From the NCBI GenBank assembly GCA_010094045.1, contig ML986582.1, positions 744,001 to 808,000 on the forward strand: a DNA stretch of 64,000 nucleotides. The letters run 5' to 3'. Below the pieces are notes generated by a model, which was given only the letters and a program-made list of their open reading frames with translations, was not told where the DNA came from and did not search any database. A program made the position numbers and the translations under genes. Source of the DNA: Lojkania enalia. Taxonomy: Eukaryota; Ascomycota; Dothideomycetes; Pleosporales. Below, piece by piece: positions 26,642 to 38,606 of this stretch; positions within the stretch are counted from its first letter, which is position 1, and every line of letters starts with the position of its first letter.

Positions 26642-27477
26642 TTGTCTGTACAGTCGGGACGGGGTTGGGGGTGTAGAATTGGCTTTGTAGAAGAATGGGC
26701 ATGTGGTGCTCCTGGTGAGGCAAAGCAGGACAATCATGGTTCTCTGCGGGCGCTATAAGGGCCCTGAGTGTACTACTATACGACCATTATTTTTGTATTG
26801 GGATTCCTTGGAGTCTATAAGGCTGGGTGGTAGGGAAAAGGCTTAGTGTCCATTTTCAATTGAAGCTTTTTCATGATCACATTACTATCTCCTTTTGCTA
26901 TTCAACATTGTAGAGTTTGTGAAGGTGCGCCGTGCAATGATGAGATAGAGCGGTCTGCTCTGCTGTATACTTTCTAACCTTGAAAGCTGGCGCTAGTTGA
27001 AAGGCGCGCGTGGGAAGGCAGCAGTGACGCATGGGACTGAGTAAGGCTAACGCCATTACAACAACAGTCCCTCTTACTTCACTTACCGAGGCCGAATATC
27101 ATTTCGATATAACAATTTTAATTTAGCCCAATACCTAACAAGTGAATTCATAAAAAGAAAGGGGGGGTTTATATAGTACAGTTGGAAAAAGTGCTTCATT
27201 AGCTACCATGCTAGTTAGTGCTGGGGATGAATGGCCCCGGATGTCGATTAAGATTTCGCCTCTACGTTTGCAAATCTAAAAGATTGGAGATGCCGCCCCG
27301 AGTCCAGCCGTGGCTAAATGTTTTTTTCCTGTTCCTTTTCTGTGGGCGGTGGTGAAAGCGTGTCGGGCTTGTTACGTAGGTTAATATTTACACCAGTCGA
27401 TATGCAAACCAAGTTCGATAGATAGATAACTCAAGATATTACTACTGTTCATAATGGCTATGCATTCATGTCGCACC
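26642..27477. other. Intergenic region
   Basis: 3' flanks of the p24 gene (+) and the unknown minus-strand gene. No supported coding sequence. Confidence 0.5.
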
Positions 27478-28146
27478 TCATGCTCTCCTACAAACATATT
27501 CATCACACATCCGATCCAGCTCATCCACCCCTTCTTTCACAAACGGCCCTTCCTCCTCACTATTACTTCCTCCCCCAACGGAATAATACTCCGATTCTCC
27601 GACCGCGGCACTGTTTTCCCCATCCTCGACCCCATCATCCTCACAACTCCCTGCCTTAACGACGGTTCCCCTCTCCTTCCCTATAATGTATATCTCCCCC
27701 TTTTCCAACCCCGGCAGCAAGACCCCAAAGGCTATCCCCTCCTCCCTCCTCCCCCATCCCCGCTCTTCTTCTTCCTTCTCCAAATTCTCGACGCGCAAGG
27801 ATATTTCATCCAGAGCAAAGGCTATCTGCTCATCGACCCGAAAGGATAGGATGTCGAGAAGAGTGTTTATCTGGGTGTCGACCGCCGTTTCTAGGGCGGA
27901 GATCCTATGTTCCTGCGCGCGGAGCTTGTAGTATAGAGATAGCATAGTTGGCGGGAATGTTACTGCATGGTGGAGAAATGGGTGTAGATTTGGATAATGG
28001 GGGAATGGGGAAGATGGGGGGCTGTTGATGTGGGTGCTGCCTGAGGAGAGCGGCGGCGTGGTTTGAAGGTTGGTACTAAAGTTAGCTCTGGTGGAGGAGG
28101 TGCTATAAGAGGAGGGTAAGGTAGTGCGGATGCGGAGTGATGGCAT
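27478..28146 (-). CDS. Unknown 222-aa protein with a coiled coil
   Basis: One open frame starting MPSLRIRTTLPSSYS. I do not recognise it. A Ser/Thr/Pro-rich first third is followed by a regular heptad-like helix (YKLRAQEHRISALETAVDTQ, then INTLLDILSFRVDEQIAFAL) that ends in a Glu/Arg-rich segment (ENLEKEEEERGWGRREEG), and a Glu/Gly-rich tail. The heptad pattern makes coding likely. No signal peptide, membrane span or intron. Probably lineage-specific. Confidence 0.5.
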   Translation of the reverse strand: MPSLRIRTTLPSSYSTSSTRANFSTNLQTTPPLSSGSTHINSPPSSPFPHYPNLHPFLHHAVTFPPTMLSLYYKLRAQEHRISALETAVDTQINTLLDILSFRVDEQIAFALDEISLRVENLEKEEEERGWGRREEGIAFGVLLPGLEKGEIYIIGKERGTVVKAGSCEDDGVEDGENSAAVGESEYYSVGGGSNSEEEGPFVKEGVDELDRMCDEYVCRRA

Positions 28147-30350
28147 GATTGGTTCTGAGCTGGTGTCTAGGGACTTGGGTCGAAGTTTTGTTAGTATATA
28201 GAGAAAAATAATTGTTTAATACTGATATGAAGAGATCCTTAAATTAGGTTGTTGGAGTGGAGAAGTAGTGCTGTGGTTAAATAGCCCGCTGAAGAGTACG
28301 TTTGAGATGATGGTGTTTGGGAGTGGCGGGAAATACGGCTAGACAAAGTTGGTAGAGAAGACGTGGTCGATGCCTTAGTTGTATGGGAAGGCTAGCGCTG
28401 ATACACTAGAAAGACTAATACGTTTGAAGTTTACTAGAGATTGTGATGTTAGGAAAATAGTAGCACGGCGACGTGGAGGATTAGGTGAGGAGAGGCAAAC
28501 GTCGGATGGGACAACAATATTTCACATTGTATTCTACGAACAGCTTTCTATTTGCCCTCTAACTTGAATTCGTAGAAGCAGTTTCCTGACAATGTAATAC
28601 ACCTAGGAGTACCTACATTATTACATTCAGATGTGCAGAATCAAAATCGTGCCTACAAACTTGCATACTACTAGAGCCTAGTGCGTCCGATCCCAGGCCC
28701 CTAATACTATCACGGTCCAGGGATTCTAAACCGCTCGACCCAAGTCGTTATGTTCTAATCGATCAATTCTCGATCCGAGATACGTAATCTCGCACTACAA
28801 TCTTCAATCCCGACGACCAATCTCCTGTTGTAGGAACCCCATGCGCGAATCTACAATACTATGCATGTGATACTCAGTCGTGTCACGGCGCCGAGAAAGC
28901 AGACTAAGTGAGTTATAAATGTTGCTATCGTGCTGGCCTAGGCGCACTTGCTGTTCGGAGATGCGGGCATTAATATCGTCGAGGCAATGGACTAGTTCGC
29001 AGAATTTATAGGAGATACTGACACTGATAGGTGAGTGCTTTGAGTGTGATAAAGAGGGGCTTTAAGGATTTTTAAATGGGTTGCGCAGGAATCGCACGAA
29101 GAGCTTTATGATGCGCAAGTTGATCAATCAGGTAGTACAAATATTAGGAGATGTATGGAAACGTACGGCAGAAATTAGTTACATATTGGTAGATAAATAG
29201 AATCGCATTGTGTTTTCTGCCTCTCTTTAGTCTCGACGTGGTTCTATTCATAGCGGCTGCGTTGGAATCGTTCTTCAGAGTGCTTTGTCGTGGCGATTGT
29301 GCAAACGCACTTGTTCTCGGCTTATTAATTATAGATTTAAGTTTTATATATTCACTGCAAGATATATAATGAAAAGTTTAAGAATACGCTAGATACTGAA
29401 GTCTATTGCGTCCGTTTTGTGTTTGCAATTAATTGGCGGATGCGGGAATTAAACCAACGTGACAGCCACATTGCCACACTGTATCTGCAAGATGAAGAAA
29501 AATTCATATTATTCGAAATGTTTATAGGTAGTCACATGCTAGCTAGTTGAGGCACTAATAGCAGCTATTACGTAGCCTCGACCCTCGTTCTCCTTTTGCT
29601 GCACGACTTTATCTTCATATCCTTTATTTCAAATCTCCATTCCTATAAATATAGAGGAATGTTTGGGATCGGTATTTTAGTGTATATGACAAGTATCATA
29701 TCAAGCATCTTGCTTTACAATTCGAGAAAATTTCAACTTAGCAGAAACCTAGCATCCAGTGCGTAAAATTCCACCAATTTTGGTAATTATGCATAGTACT
29801 CACTACACAATTTAACATCATAATGCATAAAAAGTCAAGTTAAAATTTATCTGACCGCTTTTTCTCAATACTACTCAGCATGGCCCACCACCAAAGGTAC
29901 ATTTGGCCTCGTTATGGTCCCACTTTTAGTGAGCAAGTATCGAACCACCATGCTCTCCTCCAGAATATTTCTTAGGGTCACCTCCAATAATAAATTATAG
30001 AGTTGCACTTCTCAGCTCTCTCACGTGTTTCCATGGCAAGTGCAATATGGGCAGAAATGATCAAATTCTTCTTACGGTAAACTACTACACCCCCGTCCTA
30101 CAGATACGAAGCAACAGTCAGCGGAAGGTTATGGCCATTCCTTACCACTGGGGGTTGCGTTACTTAACTGCCTATTGGGGAAAGCATTTTACGTGATTGT
30201 CATGATCGTTCCTCGGCAACGTACGCGGTGTCAGCTCTCTATTTGACGCATCGATCTAGTAAGGCAGGCGACGCTAGTAAACGGAGCATTCGACCCACTC
30301 CGCCGACCTACCCTGATATGTGCGCAAAACATAGAAATGGCTTGAGGTGA
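28147..30350. other. AT-rich gene-poor stretch
   Basis: About 2.2 kb without a supported gene. Base composition drifts to A+T from about 28.2 kb, but without the extreme TpA density of the 53.7-59.5 kb island. A short segment near 29435-29500 looks vaguely like a tRNA half but does not fold properly (see rejected items). Confidence 0.5.
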
Positions 30351-30358
30351 ATATAAAA
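30351..30358 (+). promoter_or_regulatory. TATA box of the small secreted protein gene
   Basis: ATATAAAA lies about 115 bases before the start codon of the small secreted protein, followed by a pyrimidine/A-rich leader. Good consensus match and position. Confidence 0.5.
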
Positions 30359-30470
30359 GACGCCTTCTTCAGGCTGCTTTCAACTCCACGCAGACACTGC
30401 TCACTACCAACAATCCCACAATTCGAGCAATTCGAGCCTCTTCCGCTCACATCTATCTATCCACTCCACC

Positions 30471-30810
30471 ATGAAAGCTTCCACAGTCCTCCTTCTGACA
30501 GCCTCTGCCGCAACTGCTCTCGCAGGCCGCTGTACCAATGGTGCCCAATATTGTGGCTGGTATCTCGTAAGCAACGATATCGGAGAACGTATGCAATCCC
30601 CAGAACTGCCCATCTCCACTTATGCTTCAATAAAAAGCTAACTTCTAAATAGCATACAGACCGGAGGATCTCGCAGTTAAGCTCTGTCCTGGTTCCAGCT
30701 GCCAGGACGCTATTTACAACGTCCTCTGGACCTGCGGACAATCTAACAACATTTCTCCTGTTCAAATCTGCCATAATGGATGTGGTGGTCCGTTGGCACA
30801 TTGTAATTAG
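30471..30810 (+). CDS. Small secreted cysteine-rich protein (effector-like)
   Basis: Exons 30471-30588 and 30653-30810 join over a 64-nt intron with a GCTAAC branch site, giving 91 residues. MKASTVLLLTASAATALA is a clear signal peptide, cleaved before GRCTNG. The mature part of about 73 residues has eight cysteines (RCTNGAQYC, KLCPGSSCQ, WTCGQ, QICHNGCGG, AHCN), an even number suited to four disulfides, and no known catalytic motif. Size, cysteine content, a strong TATA box and a location in AT-rich gene-poor DNA fit secreted effectors or antimicrobial proteins of fungi, but the function is not known. The joined frame is the one with all late cysteines; reading through the intron stops at once. 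Confidence 0.78.
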
Positions 30811-32141
30811 GAGTATTAAGTGGAGAGGAAAGGTAGTGATGGTTTTGGCCGGGATTTTGGCTTGTGTGTGTTGGGGGGGGGAGGTAGTAAAGATAGACGA
30901 CGAGAGAAGTGCCAAACCTTAGGTAGTCTTGGCTTCAACTCAAAATATAAGCTGGAGTGAAATAAAAATTAAGTTTTTGTAGAGCCTAGGATGCAAAAAG
31001 TCTTAATTAACGGTCTATCTTGAAAGAACATTGCGGTATAAATGATCCAGATTTATTGTCCAACGGCCTTACGAGCGAATAGGACCGCATTCTCTGGTCT
31101 CTCAAGAAAACGATCTTACGTTTATTTTTTTGTCTTGTTTATGGCTAGAAATATAAAGCACGTTAGGATTACTACCTCACACTGCGGTTTAGTTAACTAG
31201 CCAGTGATAACTAAAATGTGGCATCGAACAGTCTATTGGGTAGTTAATAATTGTTCCCAAGAAAAGAGAGTAGCCAATTGTGCCACTTAAACCAAATTAC
31301 GGCTAAGCATTGAATAGCAGAGTAAATTGTGTACGTAAAGCTATCCGTTTGCCCTAGGCCAACAGTTTTACGAATTACTGTTGCGGACATTGATTTTATC
31401 ATATTAAATAATCATCAAGTTATACCAATAACCCATAAGCCTCCAATTCGTATATTTATAAGTACAAACCGGCTGTCGGACTAGGAAGGGAGCGACTTCG
31501 AGGCTTGGAGATGGTAAAAGCTCGTAGAGAAGGCTAGTCTGTTGATGTTGATGGAATCAACAACATGCATACTTACTGTCCGTCACTTTAGGTTCAAAAA
31601 TATTGTTCAATAATATGTCTCTGCAATCGTCGCTGGGCTGATATGATTTATGAACATTTCGTTTAAATAATTTTATCATCACTTTACAAATAGGATCAAT
31701 AATTTACAAGAATAGCCAAGAACTATAGGGAGAGGGAAGCAAGAACCAATCTACTATATTGCTAAGTGCTATATAATTATGTGTTTGCAGAATTGGAACC
31801 GAAAGATGCTGACGATCAAAGCCTTCCTGTTTAGGCAACGGTATATTACAAGTGCTTGGCGTGCGGAGCAACCTGGTCTCACGAGTCCTTAACCTGCCCG
31901 CAAACACATCATTTACCTTCATTTGGAAGGTCCTGCAACACTTAGATGCCAGGGGTGTTTGCATCTCCCTCTATCTCATGCAACCTTAGATGCGAGGTAC
32001 CATCTGAGCCCCAGGTTGCCAATCATGCCAGGTCGACTGACCATTCAAGTAATAGATACATGATGAAAGCTTTGTCGCACTCGTATAGGACCTTAGAAGA
32101 GAGCGTAAGGGGTCGCAATAGTTTCTTTCAAAATCTCCAGA
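30811..32141. other. AT-rich intergenic region
   Basis: No supported gene. Continues the A+T-rich zone that flanks the small secreted protein; includes the promoter of the GH2 gene toward the right end. Confidence 0.5.
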
Positions 32142-34772
32142 ATGTTGACGCCCTTTCTGGCCACAGCGTGTCTCGTCCTATCAACAGCCGCATCTCTTCT
32201 CTCTGGCGCAGGATCCTCTGCAACAATCCCAGCCTGGAAACTACAGTCAACGACGAAAATAGGAAACGATGTAGTACAGCTCTCATCTTCAAATCTTTCC
32301 ACATCATCTTGGTACTCGGTCGGTTCTCGTGGCACTTTGATGGCCAGCTTAATGCAAAATGAAGTGTACACCGAATCCGATCTTTTCTACTCAACAGCCC
32401 TACAGAAAGTAGATTACTCTCAATTTTACATGCCATGGATCTACTTCTCAGACTTTGACGTGGAATCAACGAATGGAAGTCACTTCTTTCTGAAAACGAA
32501 TGGGATTTCTTCGCGAGCGGATGTGTATCTCAATGGTAACTTAGTTGTCGATAAGAATGTGCAGGCTGGTGCGTATGTGGGTTTAACTTACGATATTACG
32601 AGCCACATTAAAGAGGACGGGAATGTGCTTTTAGTACGAGTCTATCCAACCGACTACCAACGAGATTTGGCGCTCGGCTTTGTGGACTGGAATCCTTATC
32701 CACCTGACAATGGGACCGGGATTTGGAGGGACGTTGAAATCAAACAGACAGGTCCAGTTTCTATTTCTCTTCCGCAGGTTATAGCGAAACTCGATGGGAA
32801 TTTGATCATCAAGCTCGACGTGCAGAATCTACAAGAGAATGGTGTTCATGGAGAAGTAATGTGCGTAGTATCTGATCCACAAGGAAAAGAGCTGGAAAAA
32901 CCACGTTTCGGATTTGAATTACACTCCAAAGCCCGCCAAACCGTTTCTTTAAATATCACAGTTTCCAACCCACAGATTTGGTGGCCGCGACAATGGGGCG
33001 ACCAACCACTCTACAGCACTCAATGTACCGCATCCACAAGCGCCGGCATTTCAGATCTCACCTCAATCACAAGGTTTGGAATCCGTACTCTAACTTCGAA
33101 GCTCAACCTTTACAATGATACCATGTTCTATATCAACGAGAAGCCTTTCCAGGTCATCGGCGCCGGCTACACATCAGACATTTTCCTCCGCTTCTCTCCC
33201 GAAAAACTGCGCACACAATTTACGCAAGTACTCGACATGGGCTTAAATACTATTCGTCTCGAAGGCAAGCAAGAACATCCATATCTCTACTCCCTCGCCG
33301 ATGAATTAGGCCTCATGATAATGGCCGGATGGGAATGCTGCGACAAGTGGGAAGGCTGGTCGTACAACGACGAGGGCTCTGGCCAAAAATGGAGTGCCGC
33401 AGATTATCAAATCGCTAACAATTCGATGAGGCATGAGGCCGAGATGATGCAGTCCCACCCTTCTATGCTAGCATTTCTAATAGGAAGTGACTTCTGGCCA
33501 GACGACAAAGCGACAAAAATATACGTCGACGCGCTGAAAGCCTACAACTGGGAGGCCCCAATCATTTCATCCGCAAGTCAGCGCGGATACCCAGACCTCC
33601 TAGGCAACGGTGGAATGAAAATGGAAGGCCCATATGACTGGGTGCCGCCGAATTACTGGTACGACCCCGAAACGCGCCTTGGTTCTGCATTTGGCTTCGC
33701 ATCTGAACTTGGTGCCGGCGTGGGAACACCCGAACTCTCTTCTCTCAAGAAATTTCTTAGCAAAGCGGATCTAGAGGACCTATGGAAGCACCCAAACAAG
33801 GGACTATACCACATGTCGACCAACGTATCCAGCTTCTACACCCGCGAAATCTACAACACCGCGCTATGGAAGCGCTACGGCGCCCCGACGTCTATAGCGT
33901 CCGCGAGACCAGACGCCCCGCTCGAGAACTACTTGCTGAAAGCTCAGATGATGGACTATGAAGCTACGCGCGCACAGTTCGAGTCGTATGCTAGTCGTTG
34001 GAATGCTAATCGCCCGGCCACGGGCCTGATTTATTGGATGTTGAATAATGCTTGGCCGTCTCTGCACTGGAATCTTTTCGACTACTATGGGCATACCGGT
34101 GGCTCTTTTTTCGGTACGAAAGTTGGTAGTAGGAAAGAGCATGTTGCATATGATTACGAAACGGGACAAATTTATCTCATAAATCGGGGTTTGGAAAGTG
34201 GGAAGAGGAGCTTGGAGATTGAACTATTGGGGTTGGATGGGAAATCAATGTCAAAATCCACTGTAAATGCTCCTAGCAATCCGAATTCGAGCAAAGCGAT
34301 TGGGAAGGTGGGAGGGACTGACAAGATCAAAGACGTAGCACTCCTCCGTCTCATATTACGAGAAGGGGACAATGTCTTGAGTCGGAATGTCTATTGGTTG
34401 TCTCAGAAGTTGGATGTTCTGGATTGGGATAGCTCGTCGTGGTATCACACGCCCGTAACCTCCTACGCCAACTACACTGCGCTTTTCTCCGAAGCGCTTC
34501 CCAAGGCAAATGTGAAGATTACCCCAGGGAATGGGAATATTCTACTAGAAAATATGTTAAAGGTCCCCGCAGTTTTCATTCGTCTTAATCTCATTGATGG
34601 AACGACCGGTGAGGATATTTTGCCGGCGTTTTGGTCAGACAACTATATTACGCTTTTCCCAGGCGAGAAAATGCGGGTACGACTCGATTTCAAGAATTCT
34701 AGTAATTATGGCGGGGCAAGGATTGAAGTCTCAGGTGTTAATGTTGCAGATCAGAGTGTGATGATACGGTAG
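32142..34772 (+). CDS. Secreted GH2 exo-beta-D-glucosaminidase
   Basis: Removes glucosamine from the non-reducing ends of chitosan and chitooligosaccharides. Single exon, 876 residues. MLTPFLATACLVLSTAASLL is a signal peptide. A jelly-roll domain (FSDFDVESTNGSHFFLKTNG, FVDWNPYPPDNGTGIWRDVE) is followed by an immunoglobulin-like domain and the TIM barrel. Two catalytic carboxylates are visible: D450 in FLIGSDFWPDD (acid/base position) and E522 in ASELGAGVGTP (nucleophile); their spacing of 72 equals that of D469/E541 in the bacterial enzyme CsxA, and the Asp in place of the usual GH2 Glu marks the exo-glucosaminidase subfamily. The C-terminal beta-domains follow GLIYWMLNNAWPSLHWNLFD. Several N-glycosylation sites. 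Role in recycling own cell wall or using chitosan from other fungi or insects is inferred. Confidence 0.92.
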   Translation: MLTPFLATACLVLSTAASLLSGAGSSATIPAWKLQSTTKIGNDVVQLSSSNLSTSSWYSVGSRGTLMASLMQNEVYTESDLFYSTALQKVDYSQFYMPWIYFSDFDVESTNGSHFFLKTNGISSRADVYLNGNLVVDKNVQAGAYVGLTYDITSHIKEDGNVLLVRVYPTDYQRDLALGFVDWNPYPPDNGTGIWRDVEIKQTGPVSISLPQVIAKLDGNLIIKLDVQNLQENGVHGEVMCVVSDPQGKELEKPRFGFELHSKARQTVSLNITVSNPQIWWPRQWGDQPLYSTQCTASTSAGISDLTSITRFGIRTLTSKLNLYNDTMFYINEKPFQVIGAGYTSDIFLRFSPEKLRTQFTQVLDMGLNTIRLEGKQEHPYLYSLADELGLMIMAGWECCDKWEGWSYNDEGSGQKWSAADYQIANNSMRHEAEMMQSHPSMLAFLIGSDFWPDDKATKIYVDALKAYNWEAPIISSASQRGYPDLLGNGGMKMEGPYDWVPPNYWYDPETRLGSAFGFASELGAGVGTPELSSLKKFLSKADLEDLWKHPNKGLYHMSTNVSSFYTREIYNTALWKRYGAPTSIASARPDAPLENYLLKAQMMDYEATRAQFESYASRWNANRPATGLIYWMLNNAWPSLHWNLFDYYGHTGGSFFGTKVGSRKEHVAYDYETGQIYLINRGLESGKRSLEIELLGLDGKSMSKSTVNAPSNPNSSKAIGKVGGTDKIKDVALLRLILREGDNVLSRNVYWLSQKLDVLDWDSSSWYHTPVTSYANYTALFSEALPKANVKITPGNGNILLENMLKVPAVFIRLNLIDGTTGEDILPAFWSDNYITLFPGEKMRVRLDFKNSSNYGGARIEVSGVNVADQSVMIR

Positions 34773-35124
34773 GAGCAGTGTGCGAGCAACGAAGATATAT
34801 GCAACATCTATGATTCGCCAGGGGCAAATTCTCAATGGTATAATATTTAGAGAAGACATTACTTTGAGGGTATATGTATTATAGTGACCCCTCTATTTAG
34901 AAACCCCTGTTTCCTACCCTGCCCGCACTCCTCACGAAATGCTGATTTGCTTTCTTCTCATGCAAGCCGAAACCGAAACGCCGAACCGACCATGCTTGCC
35001 ATGCCATACCACCGCTCGCTATGAACGCTAATCAGAATACGGACCGACTCGGTGAGAAAACCCATTACATGCCCCAATGAAATTATTCAAATCAGTATTT
35101 TTCGTTTCCGCGGAATGCTCTCCA
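34773..35124. other. Convergent intergenic region
   Basis: 3' flanks of the GH2 gene (+) and the Cdc16 gene (-). No gene seen. Confidence 0.6.
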
Positions 35125-37106
35125 TCAACCATCACTATCCACGGCCATACTCTCTCCTAACTCACTCTCCTCTTCCAACGTTGCTTGATTCCTCCGCGGC
35201 CTACTACCTACTCTCCCTGCCACCCTGTTCTGCTCTATCTCCCGCAGCCTGCCCCCAATTTTACGGTCTAGCTCCTCAATTTCCTCATCACTCGGATGAT
35301 TCACCACGCCACCTATGCTCTGTCCAAAGTTCCATTTCGAACCTAGTGTTCCACTCTCAGTCTCATTGACCTCTAGCGCGCGATTTAGTAAATCGGTAGC
35401 CATCGGGTCCTGCGGCGCAATGGCCAAAGCTTCATGTAGCGCGATCACGGCTTCCCAGTGTCGATTCAATTCCATGAGGACAAGACCCTTCGCTGCGAAG
35501 ACGCCCGCATCCTTCGCTCCAAGTCTCAGCACTTCTTCGAAGGTAGTTAGCGCCCCATTGAGGTCCCCATACCGCCGCAAAGCATGTCCGAGATTGATTC
35601 TTGTAGGTATCCAAGCTTCTTTGTCAGATTCGTTGCGTTCAGCGAAGGTGAGTGCGCGACGAAACAACCCTATTGCCTCGGGTAATGCTTCGACTCGTGT
35701 GGGATCAGCACCTTCGTGGTACTTTACTACACCGATTTCGTTCAGTAGGAGTGGGTCGACTTTGCACAGTGAATAAGCAGTAGCTAGGTACTCTGAGGCG
35801 AGAGACATGTTATTGAGTTGCAGATTCTGCATGCCGAGGAAGAGTTGAGGGAGGTGTGTCCCTTGAAATAAGCGGGCAGCAGTGCTATAGGCGGAGATGG
35901 CTTGATCGTGCTCTCCTTCCGCGGCGAAGGTATGTGCAAATCCGATCCACGCTGGGCCGAAGTGTGGATCCATCATTGAGGCTTTAGAGAAGAAGCGGCG
36001 GGAGTCAGCGATCCGGTTTATGGAAAGGTAGTATACGCCTACGGCGAGCCATGTAGACGGTTCTTGTGGGTGGGTATCTGCGAGGTCGTGAGCGAGGAGG
36101 AAGAGGGTATTCTTTTGGTTGAGTTCGTGGAGGCAGGCGAGGTGAATGGGAAGAGTGGCGACATTGTATTTGTCGCGTTCTAGGATGGCGGAGGTGAGGT
36201 CAAGGGCATTTTTGAAGCGGCATTGTGTGAAGAGAAGGTCGGCTTTTGATCGTAGAATGTCTGGATTTTCGCTGAGATTGTAGTGGGTTGAAAGAGTCTC
36301 TGTCGCCGCGATAAACTGTTCGGGTCGAGTATATTTAGATAGCTGGGTTGTATAGAGAGTCTTCGCAAACTGAGCAGCCTCTTGGGAGAGGGAGGGGTTG
36401 TCGTTTACGTTGATGGTGTCAAAATTGAGCTCTTCGAGGAATGCCCACTCTTCCTCGGGGGACATAAGCGAGTTTGTCATGAGCTGTTCAAAGGCTTCGA
36501 AGCACTGGACGTCAATTTTGACGGCCGTCTTGTAGCATTCCTTCGCGCGGTCGAATGAGTTGCCCTTTGCATAACACACACCCCGCAGATAGCACATTCC
36601 GGCCTCGAACTTTAGGTTTGCGACATCTTCCCTGTCGCGCTCCTCGCTTGTCACGAAGCGCTCACTACGCGAGCTCGCCTTGTGATGCCTCGCCCCCGCT
36701 CGTGTGTTTACATCGACGTGCCGAAGCTTCTGGCGTGTGGCTTCCTTGGTAGATATAAGATGCATGGGGTTCTTGTCGCCAAGTATCTGCAAGGCTTCAT
36801 CTATCTTGCCAAGCTTTATTGAGCAATGTGCGGCGAGGTATCGACATGAAGGGTTGTTGGCGATTAGGTTATCTTTGTTGAGGAACGACTGCGCCCGAGT
36901 GTAGTTACCGGTAGAAAAATGAACCTGGGCGAGCCAAAAAGCGTCGATATCGTCGTCTTGATCCACCAATTAGTGCATGGCACCGATGGGGGATCCATGT
37001 GAATCTTACTAGTGAGGGCCAACAATTTGTCGCCAACGAATATGGCCGACTCGTATTGATGTCTATTGAGGGCGTCCTGGCGCCATTCTCTGAGGAATTT
37101 CTCCAT
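35125..37106 (-). CDS. Anaphase-promoting complex TPR subunit, Cdc16/Cut9 (APC6)
   Basis: Scaffold subunit of the anaphase-promoting complex. Exons 37106-37010 and 36956-35125 join over a 53-nt intron; the junction gives GDKLLALTNDDIDAFWLAQV, a conserved Cdc16 sequence, for about 642 residues. The N-terminus FLREWRQDALNRHQYESAIF is the typical first helix of the family, and tetratricopeptide repeats run through most of the rest (STWLAVGVYYLSINRIADSR, AWIGFAHTFAAEGEHDQAIS, INLGHALRRYGDLNGALTTF). The C-terminal 70 residues are acidic and probably disordered. The chosen Met at 37106 is preceded by a few in-frame codons and an acceptor-like TTAG, so a short upstream exon is possible; known homologues often have a longer N-terminus. 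Confidence 0.9.
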
Positions 37107-37554
37107 GCTGTCCGAGATATCATGCGCCTAAGATGTTACCGGTAAGTATGCAAGTAGAGGCAAACAAAGGAAAGGGTGATGCGGATCAAGGTAATTAGGA
37201 GAGGCGCTTGGGGAGCGTGGAGGGTGGGGTGCGATTTAGAGAGAGTCGCGACGCAAGTCTGCGAGTCGCGCTTGGATTCATTAGACATTTCGCGTGAGCA
37301 CGGGGCTTGGCGCGGGGTTCTGCCGCCATTGACCGCCTTGGCGAGACTAGCTCCCAAACATAAACCCAGAGCTCTGCCCTCTACCGCCACTCTCAACTTT
37401 CTTCCCCAACGCTCACTACCCACCTGCACGCCAACAGCTACTCTTCATCTACGCTCTAGCAACTCCTTCCTACCTGCACTCTAACAAACACCACTACCTC
37501 TACTCTATCAAGCACCTACTCCCCACTTGCGCTCTGACAGCAACAACCTAAGCC
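37107..37554. other. Divergent promoter region
   Basis: Between cdc16-like (-) and yju2-like (+). The last 200 bases are C/T/A-rich with little G on the plus strand, as in fungal leaders. A possible first exon of the Cdc16 gene could lie here. Confidence 0.45.
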
Positions 37555-38454
37555 ATGTCAGAACGTAAGGTCTTAACTAAGTACTATCCTAATGATTTCG
37601 ATCCCTCCAAGATCACTCGACAGCGAGGTCCAAAGCAAACTGGACCGAAGCTTCAAACAGTCCGTCTCATGGCGCCTTTTTCAATGAAGTGCACGCATTG
37701 CGGAGAATTGTAAGTTTCCAAATGTAGATTCCTCATGGAGAATGCGCTAACAGTGAGCAGCATCTACAAGGGAAGGAAGTTCAACGCCCGCAAGGAGACG
37801 ACTGATGAAAAATACTACGACATCACCATATTCCGATTCTACATTCGCTGTACAAGGTGTAGTGGAGAGATCACATTCAAGACCGATCCGAAGAATATGG
37901 ACTACGAGTGTGAGCGCGGCGCGAAGCGAAATTTCGAACCCTGGCGGGAGGCGAAGCTAGCCGAGGAAACGGAGGAAGAACGATTAGACCGACTAGAAAG
38001 GGAAGAAGCAGAAAAAGATGCGATGAAGGAGCTTGAGACTAAAGTCTTGGATGCAAAGACGGAGATGGCTATCGCAGATGCCTTGGATGAGATTAGATCG
38101 AGAAACGCGCGAGTGGACAAGGCTGAGAAGGAAGGGAAAGGCGTGCCAGCAGATGTTCCAGATCTAGTTGATGAGAGACGAAAAAGAGAAGAGGAGGAAG
38201 ATGCCGAAGCTGCTAGGAAGGCATTCCAGAACAGGGAGACGATGGCGAATATTGAAGCTGAAGTCATCGAAGATGAAGAGTCACCAGCACCAACACCAAC
38301 ATTCGCCAAAAAGCAGACCAAAGCCAAGAAGCAGGCAGGGGCCGCTTTAGGTCTAATCAAGAAACCGTCGGCGACGCCAAACCCAACGAAACACATTCTC
38401 GGGGCTAAGAAACCAGCACTGCTTGTTGCTGGTTACGATTCCGATAGCGATTGA
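37555..38454 (+). CDS. Splicing factor Yju2/CWC16 (CCDC94) family
   Basis: Step-one splicing factor of the Prp19-associated spliceosome, nuclear. Exons 37555-37709 and 37761-38454 join over a 51-nt intron; the splice gives [17 protein letters not shown]. About 282 residues. The N-terminal half carries [20 protein letters not shown], the first zinc pair C46-x2-C49 (KCTHCG) and the second C82-x2-C85 (RCTRCS), followed by [20 protein letters not shown], all hallmarks of Yju2. The C-terminal half is a long charged helix ([20 protein letters not shown]) and a basic tail ending GYDSDSD. Note that this splicing gene itself needs a small intron removed. Confidence 0.95.
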
Positions 38455-38606
38455 TTCTGTGTTAACATGAACAACATATACGGAACAACGAAACGATCAT
38501 AAACTACCGGTTCATTGCGAGTTGGCGAAAGCGGCGTTTTATATACCTAGGGACAGTATGTACGAGTACCTAATACTTGCTTTTCACGGCCTTACCGAAC
38601 TCAGTT

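Noticed and set aside
29435..29500. tRNA-like minus-strand half (CCGCATCCGCC-type acceptor end)
   Set aside because: The T stem does not pair and no matching 5' half is found; at best a degraded relic.
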